The notes under the pieces were generated by a model, which was not told where the DNA came from, did no database searches, and worked only from the letters and a program-made list of their open reading frames with translations. Position numbers and translations under genes: made by a program. A stretch of 46,523 nucleotides of DNA from DRWZ01 sp964601505. GTDB lineage: Bacteria; Calescibacteriota; Calescibacteriia; Calescibacteriales; Calescibacteriaceae. Location: assembly GCA_964601505.1 (NCBI GenBank), contig CAZRNR010000012.1, positions 1 to 46,523 of the forward strand, in the 5' to 3' direction. This document shows, one piece after another, positions 17,467 through 24,455 of the stretch. The first letter of the stretch is position 1; each line of letters starts with the position of its first letter.

Positions 17467-17486
17467 TTTATCTGTCAGTAGATAAA
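17467..17486. promoter_or_regulatory. Palindrome TTTATCT-N6-AGATAAA
   Basis: Perfect 7-bp arms, 6-bp spacer, in the 61-bp gap between the divergent siroheme gene and the small membrane protein gene. Symmetry, size and position fit a dimeric regulator's operator. The half-site recurs at 16717-16740. Confidence 0.45.
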
Positions 17487-17494
17487 ATTAAAAT

Positions 17495-17770
17495 GTGGAA
17501 CTAGTACAGGTCATATCCGGGTTTCTTGTTTTTTCATCCGCAATAGTCATAAATATATTCCTGACAACGAAGATCCTACAAAAAGGGAAATTTAGTAAAT
17601 CTATATCCCTACTACTATACACATTCAAAATTGCTTTTTACTTTCTAATCATCCTCATAGTTTCAAGATTTTTTGGTTTGACAATCTACTTTTTATTTGG
17701 TGTAGTTTTATCGCTTACACTCTTTGTAGCTATATCTATTGTATTATTTTTCAATTCAAGAAAAAAATGA
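17495..17770 (+). CDS. Small three-helix membrane protein
   Basis: 91 residues with GTG start; an overlapping ATG two bases upstream is closed after three codons. Three hydrophobic segments are at about 5-25, 38-60 and 62-86, with Lys-rich ends (FNSRKK) suggesting a cytoplasmic C-terminus. The size and topology recall AtpI/small ATP-synthase-associated proteins, but no diagnostic residue is seen and no ATP synthase gene adjoins it. I treat it as unknown. Divergent from the siroheme gene and convergent with the HemQ-family gene. Confidence 0.55.
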   Translation: MELVQVISGFLVFSSAIVINIFLTTKILQKGKFSKSISLLLYTFKIAFYFLIILIVSRFFGLTIYFLFGVVLSLTLFVAISIVLFFNSRKK

Positions 17771-17773
17771 AAT

Positions 17774-18442
17774 TCAAAGTTCAAAAAGCCTATCTGGATC
17801 TACGCTTATGGCTGATATTATTGGAGTATCTCTGAGAGTATATTTTCTCGCTTTAGTTTCTCTAAGTTCCATAACAAGGTCTTGAAAAACTACGATATCA
17901 TTCATCTCATACGCAACTATAAACTCCTGATCATCTAATCCGAAAGAGTAAGCTAGTAATTGTTTTACTTCGGGATATTTTCTTCCAACCTTTATATGCT
18001 CCCCCATCATCTCTGCTCTGGTTTTGAAATCCTCAAGATACCATTCAGAAGTCTTAACAAATGGATATACTACAAGATACTTTCCTTGATTTGAGTTCCC
18101 AACTATTGCATAATCTTCTAAAGGAACTTTTGATCCATACTTTGACTTTCTTATTATTCCTGTCAATATCATAGCAATTTCACTTTTCATCCCAATGGAT
18201 GATTTGCTCATAATTCTTTTTATTCTTTTTGATAGAATTTCAAGGTCCCTGTGCATTTGAAACAAGAGTATATCCATTTCCCTCCTTATGCCGAAAGTTG
18301 AATATGTCTTTGTAAAGATCTCATCGGATATGATTATATCCAGAAACTGTTTTACTTCATCCTCTGTATATACCCTCGGAAGCTTCAAACCAACAAACTG
18401 AATCACAGAGTTTTCTATATCATCAATCGTTTTGAAATTCAT
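17774..18442 (-). CDS. Chlorite dismutase / HemQ superfamily protein
   Basis: 222 residues from ATG 18442; a TTG 30 bases upstream is less likely. The C-terminal half is the Cld/HemQ ferredoxin-like repeat: KYLVVYPFVKTSEWYLE, the MGEHIKVGRKYPEVKQLLAYSFGLDDQEF block with the likely proximal haem His in GEHIKVG, then MELRETKARKYT near the position of HemQ's MRFDExSARY. HemQ decarboxylates coproheme to haem b; true chlorite dismutases carry a distal Arg I cannot place. HemQ is the better guess because a siroheme gene is nearby, but a non-catalytic relative is possible. Confidence 0.8.
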   Translation of the reverse strand: MNFKTIDDIENSVIQFVGLKLPRVYTEDEVKQFLDIIISDEIFTKTYSTFGIRREMDILLFQMHRDLEILSKRIKRIMSKSSIGMKSEIAMILTGIIRKSKYGSKVPLEDYAIVGNSNQGKYLVVYPFVKTSEWYLEDFKTRAEMMGEHIKVGRKYPEVKQLLAYSFGLDDQEFIVAYEMNDIVVFQDLVMELRETKARKYTLRDTPIISAISVDPDRLFEL

Positions 18443-18634
18443 ATTACTTGATATTAATTGCAAGAAAATCAAATAATGTAAAATTCTGTTTTAAGAATCC
18501 GTTATACTGCTTGCAACTTTCCCTCGAAAATCCGGGAGAATACAACCAAGTAAATTGAACTGAACCGATACCGCAGAATTATAATTGATATAATATTGAT
18601 TGCATAGAAATATCACTGTGTTTTGTGATTTGCT

Positions 18635-19534
18635 TTATATGTCTTGAGCAAGTTTTCTAGCTTCATCAAGTTTTAAGATAGCTCTTGCTTCACTTGGCGA
18701 CGCTATATCTCTACCCACCATTCTAATGATTTTAGCCGCAGCTTCAACCAACTCCCCATTTGACTTAGCCATTCTATCATCTGGTAGGTAAAAGTTATCT
18801 TCAAATCCAACTCTAACATTTCCGCCCAGAAGAGTAGCTTGCATTACAAGTGCCCATTGTTCTCTTGATATTCCTATAACCTCCCATTGCGCTTCCTTTG
18901 GGACCCTCGTGGATAGATAAACAAGATTTCTCGGATCTGCCGAAGCACCTCCGACAACCCCTAATATTATGCTCACCTGAAATATCTTAAGCAATCCCTT
19001 ATCCTGTAGAGGATAGATAGTTTCTATATGTCCAAGATCAAAACACTCACACTCGGGTTTTGTTCCAACCCTTACCATATTGTCTATAAAGTATTCTATA
19101 TCCCATATTGAGTTTATGAACTCAAAAGCGAAAACCCAATTTTTTCTTTTTGGACTATACTTTGCATAATTCATTGTTCCCATATTCAAGGCAGCAATAT
19201 CTGGTTTAAGTTCAATGACATGTGCTATTCTTTGCTCTCTGGTAAGACCAACAGCCCCTGTTGAAAGGTTTATTATCATATCAGGAACTTCGGCCTTTAT
19301 AGCGTTTACGATGTTTCTAAAATCCTCAACAAGATATGATGGAGTTCCATCTGGTCTTCTTGCATGTATATGAACTACGGTACAACCAGCCTCAAAAGCT
19401 CTTTTAGCTTCAGCAGCATACTCCTCTGGAGTATAGGGGATATATGGACATTGCGTTCTATTTGCAACAGCTCCCGACAAAGCACAGGTTATTACAACCT
19501 TATCCGAAAGATTACTATTATTAACCTCTACCAT
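18635..19534 (-). CDS. BKACE family beta-keto acid cleavage enzyme (DUF849)
   Basis: 299 residues. VVITCALSGAVANR, the zinc motif VVHIHARRPDGTPS (His55, His57), INLSTGA and CECFDLGHIE are BKACE hallmarks. Family members use acetyl-CoA to cleave a beta-keto acid into acetoacetate and a new CoA ester; the founding one, Kce, acts on 3-keto-5-aminohexanoate in lysine fermentation. No other lysine-fermentation gene is present, so the substrate is open. The gene stands alone, with tRNA-Arg about 130 bp upstream. Confidence 0.9.
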   Translation of the reverse strand: MVEVNNSNLSDKVVITCALSGAVANRTQCPYIPYTPEEYAAEAKRAFEAGCTVVHIHARRPDGTPSYLVEDFRNIVNAIKAEVPDMIINLSTGAVGLTREQRIAHVIELKPDIAALNMGTMNYAKYSPKRKNWVFAFEFINSIWDIEYFIDNMVRVGTKPECECFDLGHIETIYPLQDKGLLKIFQVSIILGVVGGASADPRNLVYLSTRVPKEAQWEVIGISREQWALVMQATLLGGNVRVGFEDNFYLPDDRMAKSNGELVEAAAKIIRMVGRDIASPSEARAILKLDEARKLAQDI

Positions 19535-19666
19535 ATCTTCTCCATCAGATTAGGGCACAAAAAAAATATAAGACTAAAATCAGAAAAATTTGACCAAATG
19601 TTCAAAAATTCGATTTGATTTCAGGTCTATATTATGTTTATATATATCATCAGTATAATCATTTTG

Positions 19667-19740
19667 TGCGCCTGGCGGGACTTGAACCCGCAACCTTCGG
19701 ATTCGAAGTCCGACGCTCTATCCTGTTGAGCTACAGGCGC
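19667..19740 (-). tRNA. tRNA-Arg (anticodon TCG)
   Basis: Cloverleaf read on the minus strand: acceptor GCGCCTG pairs with CAGGCGC, D-arm GCTC...GAGC, anticodon stem TCGGA/TCCGA with loop CTTCGAA (anticodon TCG), T-arm GCGGGTTCAAGTCCCGC. Discriminator is A; CCA is not encoded. The first ten bases overlap the end of the upstream reading frame, whose stop TAG is bases 8-10 of the tRNA. Confidence 0.95.
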
Positions 19741-19991
19741 GCTTTTGAACTTCGCTTCCTTATAAAGTAATAAGTGCATCCACCACTCCTAATTTTATCA
19801 GAAATAAAACCCTTGTTACCATTTATCAACATATAAATAAACCTCAATGGAATCCTTAAACAACTTGAAAGTTCACGAGCTGTTCCGTATATATATCCCT
19901 TCTTTGATAATTCCATTTCTATCTTAAGTTTATAATCTAAAGGAATTTCACCACTCTTTTTTAATTTTTTATTTTTTGCATTCCGCTTCAT
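19731..19991 (-). CDS. Putative winged-helix/HTH protein ending inside tRNA-Arg
   Basis: 86 residues, very basic. About 30-80 could be a winged helix: TARELSSCLRI (helix 2), PLRFIYMLINGN (recognition helix), then a wing around RSGGCTYYF. The start is an ATG 18 bp after the double RHH gene's stop, so the two are probably co-transcribed. Its TAG stop is bases 8-10 of tRNA-Arg, so RNase P cutting would remove the stop from the mRNA. I do not recognise a named family; DNA binding is inferred from the fold pattern only. It could also be a decayed gene that lost its original stop. Confidence 0.5.
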   Translation of the reverse strand: MKRNAKNKKLKKSGEIPLDYKLKIEMELSKKGYIYGTARELSSCLRIPLRFIYMLINGNKGFISDKIRSGGCTYYFIRKRSSKARL

Positions 19992-20009
19992 AACACTCTC
20001 CCCGCAAAT

Positions 20010-20492
20010 TTAGTCTGCAAATGTGAAAAACTTTTCTTTAGATTCAACAAAGTATTTTATCACCCTTCTTGCAACAATATTTATTGGCTCGTTTACTCTC
20101 CTTTTTATTTCATAATATAAATCCATAGGAAGTTTCAGAGAAATTGTTCTCTTACCTTTCATCTTCTTCTGTTTCAATCTTTTCATCTTGAACGATTTAT
20201 TATCTATACCGAAAAATTTAGCCATAGCGCTGACAAGCATCCCACTTACAGAATAACCAAGACTTTCTGCAAAATTGGCAAACCTGAGAATGTTATCGTC
20301 CACCTTAAGCTCCAACTTTTTCTGCCTATAATCGGAAGCACAACAATTCTTTTTCTGATCAATCTGTTCTTCTGCCTTTTTTTCTACAAGGTATGACAAG
20401 AAATCAAAGATATATGAAAGCTTCTCCTCATCATCCCCACAATATTCAATGGAAGCTAAAACAATATTTTTAAATGGTATTCCGTTTCTCAT
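20010..20492 (-). CDS. Putative double ribbon-helix-helix protein
   Basis: 160 residues. Two segments fit ribbon-helix-helix patterns: about 60-96 (LELKVDDNILRFANFAESLG then SVSGMLVSAMAKFFG) and about 115-150 (RTISLKLPMDLYYEIKRRV then INIVARRVIKYFVES). They are joined by a lysine-rich linker, so one chain could supply a complete RHH dimer. The first 50 residues are helical, with two adjacent cysteines at 50-51. Such proteins are usually transcription repressors or partition/plasmid regulators. No toxin, partition ATPase or integrase is adjacent. The downstream wHTH-like gene is likely in the same operon. Confidence 0.55.
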   Translation of the reverse strand: MRNGIPFKNIVLASIEYCGDDEEKLSYIFDFLSYLVEKKAEEQIDQKKNCCASDYRQKKLELKVDDNILRFANFAESLGYSVSGMLVSAMAKFFGIDNKSFKMKRLKQKKMKGKRTISLKLPMDLYYEIKRRVNEPINIVARRVIKYFVESKEKFFTFAD

Positions 20493-20507
20493 AAAAATTA
20501 CTTTTTT

Positions 20508-20537
20508 TTCACAAAAAAGAACTTTGTTCCTTATAAT
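20508..20537 (+). promoter_or_regulatory. Promoter of the small exported protein gene
   Basis: TTCACA (20508-20513; five of six to TTGACA), an 18-bp spacer and TATAAT (20532-20537). A second overlapping TATAAT follows at 20537-20542. Transcription would start near 20544, leaving a leader of about 25 bases before the ATG at 20569. Confidence 0.5.
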
Positions 20538-20568
20538 ATAATTACAGGATTAAGGTTTTGTTATTGAA

Positions 20569-20829
20569 ATGAAGAAAATAATAAAATTGGTAGCAGTTTT
20601 AGTTTTCTTTATTTTCATACAGAACGCTTATGCAGAACGGAAGCAGTCCGCACAGCCTAAAAAGACTATAAAGATTAAAGAAATAGTCATAAAGCAGAGA
20701 GTAATAAAACCTCAAGCAATGTTCATCTTATCTAAGAGCCAGCAAGCAAATGTCAAATCTGACATAACAACTTCTCAAACATTTTCACAAGAGATAATAA
20801 AAACCGCAAACAGAGACTTTCTTCGTTAG
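20569..20829 (+). CDS. Small exported basic protein
   Basis: 86 residues. Clear signal peptide MKKIIKLVAVLVFFIFIQNAYA, likely cut after AYA at residue 22. The mature part of about 64 residues is strongly basic (KKTIKIKEIVIKQRVIK) and has no cysteine or repeat. I do not recognise a family. It has a good promoter of its own and its stop is one base from the convergent atpC stop. Confidence 0.6.
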   Translation: MKKIIKLVAVLVFFIFIQNAYAERKQSAQPKKTIKIKEIVIKQRVIKPQAMFILSKSQQANVKSDITTSQTFSQEIIKTANRDFLR

Positions 20830-20830
20830 G

Positions 20831-21076
20831 TTAGCAAACTAATATGACAACTTCTTTCCCATCTGTATGCAGAATTCCTTTTTTATCACCAAGATCTAAT
20901 TCGAATTTAAGAAGTCCGTCATCTTTTACCTTTACTTTTCCAGTGATTATAGAGGAAAAATGAGAGTGCCCTGGAAGTATCTCAGCATCTCCTGAAGGAG
21001 TAGTTACATAGACAGAATCCCCTTCGCCCTGATATACCTTAGAGAAAGGATTTTGAATCAAAATCTTCATGCTCAA
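20831..21076 (-). CDS. atpC: ATP synthase epsilon subunit, N-terminal domain only
   Basis: 81 residues. The beta-sandwich of subunit epsilon is visible: ILIQNPFSKVYQGEGDSVYVTTPSGDAEILPGHSHF and the strand LHTDGKEVVILV. The usual C-terminal helical hairpin (normal length 130-140) is missing, so the inhibitory up-state of epsilon cannot form. Short epsilons of this kind are known in some bacteria. The ATG overlaps the atpD stop (ATGA). It lies at the end of a two-gene atpDC unit. Confidence 0.85.
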   Translation of the reverse strand: MSMKILIQNPFSKVYQGEGDSVYVTTPSGDAEILPGHSHFSSIITGKVKVKDDGLLKFELDLGDKKGILHTDGKEVVILVC

Positions 21077-22500
21077 AGTTTCTTTGCTTTTTCAAAGGCT
21101 TCCTCTATTTTTCCCACCATGTAGAATGCTGGTTCTGGCAACTCATCACATTCACCACTTACGATCATCTTAAAACCTTTTATGGTCTCTTCTATCTTAA
21201 CATACTTTCCCGGATTACCTGTGAATTGTTCTGCAACATGGAAAGGCTGACTTAAGAACTTCTGAACTTTTCTTGCTCTGAAAACAGTTATTTTATCTTC
21301 CTCCGAAAGCTCCTCCATACCCAAAATAGCTATTATATCTTGAAGGTCCTTATATCTTTGTAGGACTCTCTGAACCTCTCTTGCTACACTGTAGTGTTCC
21401 AGACCAACTATTTCCGGAGTTAAGGCTTTTGATGTTGAATCAAGAGGGTCAACTGCTGGATAGATCCCAAGCTCTGCAATCTGCCTTGAAAGGACAGTTG
21501 TTGCATCAAGGTGTGCGAACGTTGAAGCAGGTGCAGGATCTGTTATATCATCTGCTGGGACAAATATGGCTTGAACAGAAGTTATTGAACCGCGCTTGGT
21601 AGATGTTATCCTCTCTTGTAATTCACCAAGATCCTGCATCAAAGTAGGTTGGTATCCAACAGCCGATGGAAGTCTCCCCAAAAGAGCAGAAACCTCATTG
21701 TTCGCCTGAACATACCTGAATATGTTATCGATGAAAAGTAAAACATCCTGACCTTCAACATCTCTGAAATATTCAGCCATTGTGAGAGCCGTAAGGCCCA
21801 CCCGTGCCCTAGCACCAGGAGGTTCATTCATCTGACCAAAAACCAAAACCGCATTTTTTATAACTCCCGATTCTTCCATTTCCAATATAAGTTCATTTCC
21901 CTCTCTTGATCTCTCACCTACTCCACCAAAAACAGAAATACCCTTGTGAAATTTAGCAATGTTATGTATTAGCTCCATTATAAAAACAGTCTTACCAACA
22001 CCAGCACCCCCAAAGAAACCTATCTTACCACCTTTTGGATACGGAGTTAAGAGGTCCACAACCTTTATGCCTGTCTCAAGGACTTCTACCTTTGTTGATT
22101 GCTCAGAAACTCCCGGGGGCACCCTATGTATAGGGAAATATCTGTCAGCCTTGACCTCACCTTTTCCATCTATTGGTCTCCCAAGAACATCAAAAACCCT
22201 ACCCAGAGTTTCAGGTCCAACCGGAACCTTTATAGGAGCCCCAGTATCATAAACTTTCTGCCCTCTTTTCAAACCATCTGTTGAATCAAGAGCTATTGTC
22301 CTTACAGTCCTATCACCTATCTGCTGGATAACCTCAAGAACAACATTATATTTCTTACTGTCAAAAGGAGGAAGAAATTCATTATATGTAACAAGAGCAT
22401 TGTATATGGCTGGTAGATCTCCATCAGGAAATTCAACATCAACAACAGGACCTATAACCTGCTTTATAAAACCCTCATTTACGAATTCCTCAGAGGACAT
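21073..22500 (-). CDS. atpD: ATP synthase F1 beta subunit
   Basis: 475 residues from ATG 22500; a TTG at 22512 is nearly at the predicted transcription start, so less likely. FIKQVIGPVVDVEFP opens the beta-barrel; Walker A GGAGVGKT is at 164-171; GERSREGNE with the catalytic Glu follows; VLLFIDNIFRY and ALLGRLPSAVGYQPTL complete the set. This is the catalytic subunit at the cytoplasmic face. AtpA, AtpG, AtpH and the Fo genes are not adjacent, so the operon is split. Confidence 0.97.
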   Translation of the reverse strand: MSSEEFVNEGFIKQVIGPVVDVEFPDGDLPAIYNALVTYNEFLPPFDSKKYNVVLEVIQQIGDRTVRTIALDSTDGLKRGQKVYDTGAPIKVPVGPETLGRVFDVLGRPIDGKGEVKADRYFPIHRVPPGVSEQSTKVEVLETGIKVVDLLTPYPKGGKIGFFGGAGVGKTVFIMELIHNIAKFHKGISVFGGVGERSREGNELILEMEESGVIKNAVLVFGQMNEPPGARARVGLTALTMAEYFRDVEGQDVLLFIDNIFRYVQANNEVSALLGRLPSAVGYQPTLMQDLGELQERITSTKRGSITSVQAIFVPADDITDPAPASTFAHLDATTVLSRQIAELGIYPAVDPLDSTSKALTPEIVGLEHYSVAREVQRVLQRYKDLQDIIAILGMEELSEEDKITVFRARKVQKFLSQPFHVAEQFTGNPGKYVKIEETIKGFKMIVSGECDELPEPAFYMVGKIEEAFEKAKKL

Positions 22501-22517
22501 ATATTTTTCCAAATAAT

Positions 22518-22546
22518 ATTACAATATAAAGCTTTGTAATTTTCAA
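22518..22546 (-). promoter_or_regulatory. Promoter of atpD
   Basis: Read on the minus strand: TTGAAA (22541-22546), 17-bp spacer, TGTAAT (22518-22523). Transcription would begin near 22511, leaving a very short leader before ATG 22500. Confidence 0.45.
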
Positions 22547-22603
22547 AAAACCTCCATTTAAATAAGGGGATTTTTGAGTTAATTAAAATAAAATTATTCA
22601 GCA

Positions 22604-23203
22604 ATGGTGATAAAAACTTGGGAAGAGATCAAGTCAAAAGCTTCTACCATAAGGAACATTTATGAGAAAGGCGGTGGAATAATATTTCCAGACAAAATAT
22701 ATGATAAATCATTTTTAAGTTTAGGAATATGTCCATTCTCAAACTCAATAAATGATTTCGTCAACATTTTGAAAGGAGAAAGGATCCCACCACCCTTTCT
22801 TTATTTTTCAGACAGAAAATACATTAAGAAATTTTTCTTTCTAAAGAATTTTGAAGAAAAATTATTTGATCTAATTTCTGAATTTCATGATTTAATTCTT
22901 GTATCAATACCAAACCTAAAGATCAATATCTCTAAAATTGGTATAAGAGTGCAGAGAGATAAAAACATAAATGAGCTTCTTGGAATTATAGGAGGGATAG
23001 CTCTATGCATACCAATAAAAAATGGCCAGATATTCGCTGAGAGAGCTGATATAACCTTCATAGGAGATACTCAAATTCAAAGCTACCTTCCAACATATAT
23101 AGAGGCAGTCGATATGAACACAGTCAGGGTAATTTATGAAGGAAGCACAAACCGGAGCCTTATCTTTGAAAAATTAAGCCAAATTGGTATAAAAGTTATG
23201 TGA
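22604..23203 (+). CDS. Divergent YrdC/Sua5-like protein
   Basis: 199 residues. The pattern recalls threonylcarbamoyl-AMP synthase (TsaC/Sua5): GGGIIFPDKIYDKS where the family has GGIVAFPTDTVYGL, KGERIPPPFLYF for KGRPxxxPL, GIRVQRDKN for GVRVP, and a late STxRS. The KxR and SAN substrate motifs are both changed (KGE; no SAN), so catalytic activity is doubtful. TsaC makes the activated intermediate for tRNA t6A37. This may be a degenerate paralogue; another YrdC gene would be expected elsewhere. Divergent from atpD. Confidence 0.5.
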   Translation: MVIKTWEEIKSKASTIRNIYEKGGGIIFPDKIYDKSFLSLGICPFSNSINDFVNILKGERIPPPFLYFSDRKYIKKFFFLKNFEEKLFDLISEFHDLILVSIPNLKINISKIGIRVQRDKNINELLGIIGGIALCIPIKNGQIFAERADITFIGDTQIQSYLPTYIEAVDMNTVRVIYEGSTNRSLIFEKLSQIGIKVM

Positions 23204-23241
23204 AACAAAATTTCACAAGAATAAAAAAGCAGTTGAAAAGA

Positions 23242-23268
23242 CTATACAAACCTCATGTTTATGTATAG
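23242..23268 (+). repeat. Hairpin CTATACA...TGTATAG
   Basis: Perfect 7-bp arms (23242-23248 and 23262-23268), extended inside by AAC/GTT with a bulge. It lies about 40 bases after the YrdC-like stop and just before the IS605-type end. It may be a terminator without T-run or part of the element's end. Confidence 0.35.
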
Positions 23269-23277
23269 AAAATAATG

Positions 23278-23316
23278 GTGAACTACTCCACCCTATAGAG
23301 GATGGAGACTTCTTGC
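23278..23316 (-). mobile_element. IS200/IS605-type right-end remnant
   Basis: On the minus strand this reads GCAAGAAGTCTCCATCC, loop, then GGGTGGAGTAGTTCAC, the hairpin typical of the right end of TnpB-carrying IS605-family elements (stem arms 23286-23294 and 23299-23307). The same end occurs at 28248-28285 and, partly, at 28449-28469. No tnpB coding sequence is recognisable beside it. Confidence 0.6.
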
Positions 23317-23569
23317 TAAATTTATGTTAAAGATTTATAGCGGTCAGATATATCAGAACACACTTGATAGAATATGTAAATCTTTACACAAACATAAATG
23401 ATGAGAAACTAATAGCCTTAATATTTTTCAAGATAAAGTTCGACAAGCTTCTAATGGTGATAAGTTTATGGGTAAAATCCTTACAAAGGCAATTTTACTA
23501 AATACTTGCCAAGGGTGAGGAAAAATTTATCTGATTTTCAAGAAGAAACATCTACGATAGGCTAATTTA
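23317..23569 (+). pseudogene. Unrecognised, possibly decayed coding stretch
   Basis: With the two preceding features this accounts for the gene-free interval 23204-23569. One plus-strand frame reads on with only a few stops and includes peptides such as IYSGQIYQNTLDRICKSL and GDKFMGKILTKAILLN. That suggests a decayed gene, but I recognise no family and cannot exclude plain intergenic DNA next to an insertion remnant. Confidence 0.25.
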
Positions 23570-24328
23570 ATGTGTTTTACTATGATCATTCCAAAAAATG
23601 AAGAGGAAATCAAGAAGATGAGAAAAGCTGGAAAGATTGTAGCCGAACTTCTTGAGAAAGTGGAAAAACTTATTAAACCTGGTATATCCCTTAATAAAAT
23701 AGATGAACTTGCCTGGGAAATAACAAGGAGGAGGAACGGATACCCCTCATTCTACAAATATCAGAACTACCCTGCTGCGGTTTGCGTTTCAATAAACGAA
23801 GAGGTAATACATGGAATCCCACGCAAGGATAAGGTGATAAAAGATGGAGATATCATTTCAGTTGATTTTGGCGCTATTTATGAAGGATTTCACGCTGACG
23901 CAGCTAAAACCTTCATTGTTGGAGATAGAGATGAAAAGTCAAAAATACTCGTAAAAATCACTGAAGAAGTATTATATGAAGCAATAAAATATGTGAAACC
24001 AGAAACAAGAACAGGAGATCTCGGAAACTTCATAGAAAGCTATGTGAAAAGATTTGGATTTTCCGTTGTGAAGGAATTCTGCGGGCACGGAATAGGAAGA
24101 ATGCTACATGAAGACCCACCAATTCTGAATTATGGAACCCCAGGTAAAGGGATAAAGCTTATAAAAAATCTTGCGATATGTATAGAACCTATGATATGTA
24201 TGGGAAGTAGCGAAGTTGAAATTCTTGAAGATGGATGGACAGTGGTAACAAAAGATAGATCACTTTCAGCACACTTTGAACACACAATAATTATAAGAGA
24301 TGGAGAAAACGAAATAATAACATCCTGA
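23570..24328 (+). CDS. map: Methionine aminopeptidase, type I
   Basis: 252 residues. All five metal ligands are seen: Asp99, Asp110 (GFHADAAKTF), His173 (CGHGIGRMLHE), Glu206 (IEPM) and Glu237 (HFEHT); His81 (EEVIHGIP) is the substrate-binding histidine. It removes the initiator Met from nascent proteins. ATG 23582 would give the common MIIPKNEEEIKKMR start; 23570 has a weak AGG element about ten bases upstream, so both are possible. It stands alone rather than in the usual secY-adk-map-infA group. Confidence 0.94.
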   Translation: MCFTMIIPKNEEEIKKMRKAGKIVAELLEKVEKLIKPGISLNKIDELAWEITRRRNGYPSFYKYQNYPAAVCVSINEEVIHGIPRKDKVIKDGDIISVDFGAIYEGFHADAAKTFIVGDRDEKSKILVKITEEVLYEAIKYVKPETRTGDLGNFIESYVKRFGFSVVKEFCGHGIGRMLHEDPPILNYGTPGKGIKLIKNLAICIEPMICMGSSEVEILEDGWTVVTKDRSLSAHFEHTIIIRDGENEIITS

Positions 24329-24455
24329 GCAGCAAATCAAAACAACATGAAAAGGAAAATTTAGGAACAAAAAGAACTTTGATTCCATCTATCTTTTAGA
24401 CCATAAAAAAACAGAAAACGCAAAGATGAAAAGATAATGGCGAAAAATTAAAAGA

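Noticed and set aside
19667..19740. tRNA-Arg as an integration site of a genomic island
   Set aside because: No integrase and no duplicated tRNA 3' end were found on either side.
20010..20492. Toxin-antitoxin system
   Set aside because: The RHH protein lacks a neighbouring toxin-like gene (no RelE, VapC, MazF or HicA features in the downstream small protein).
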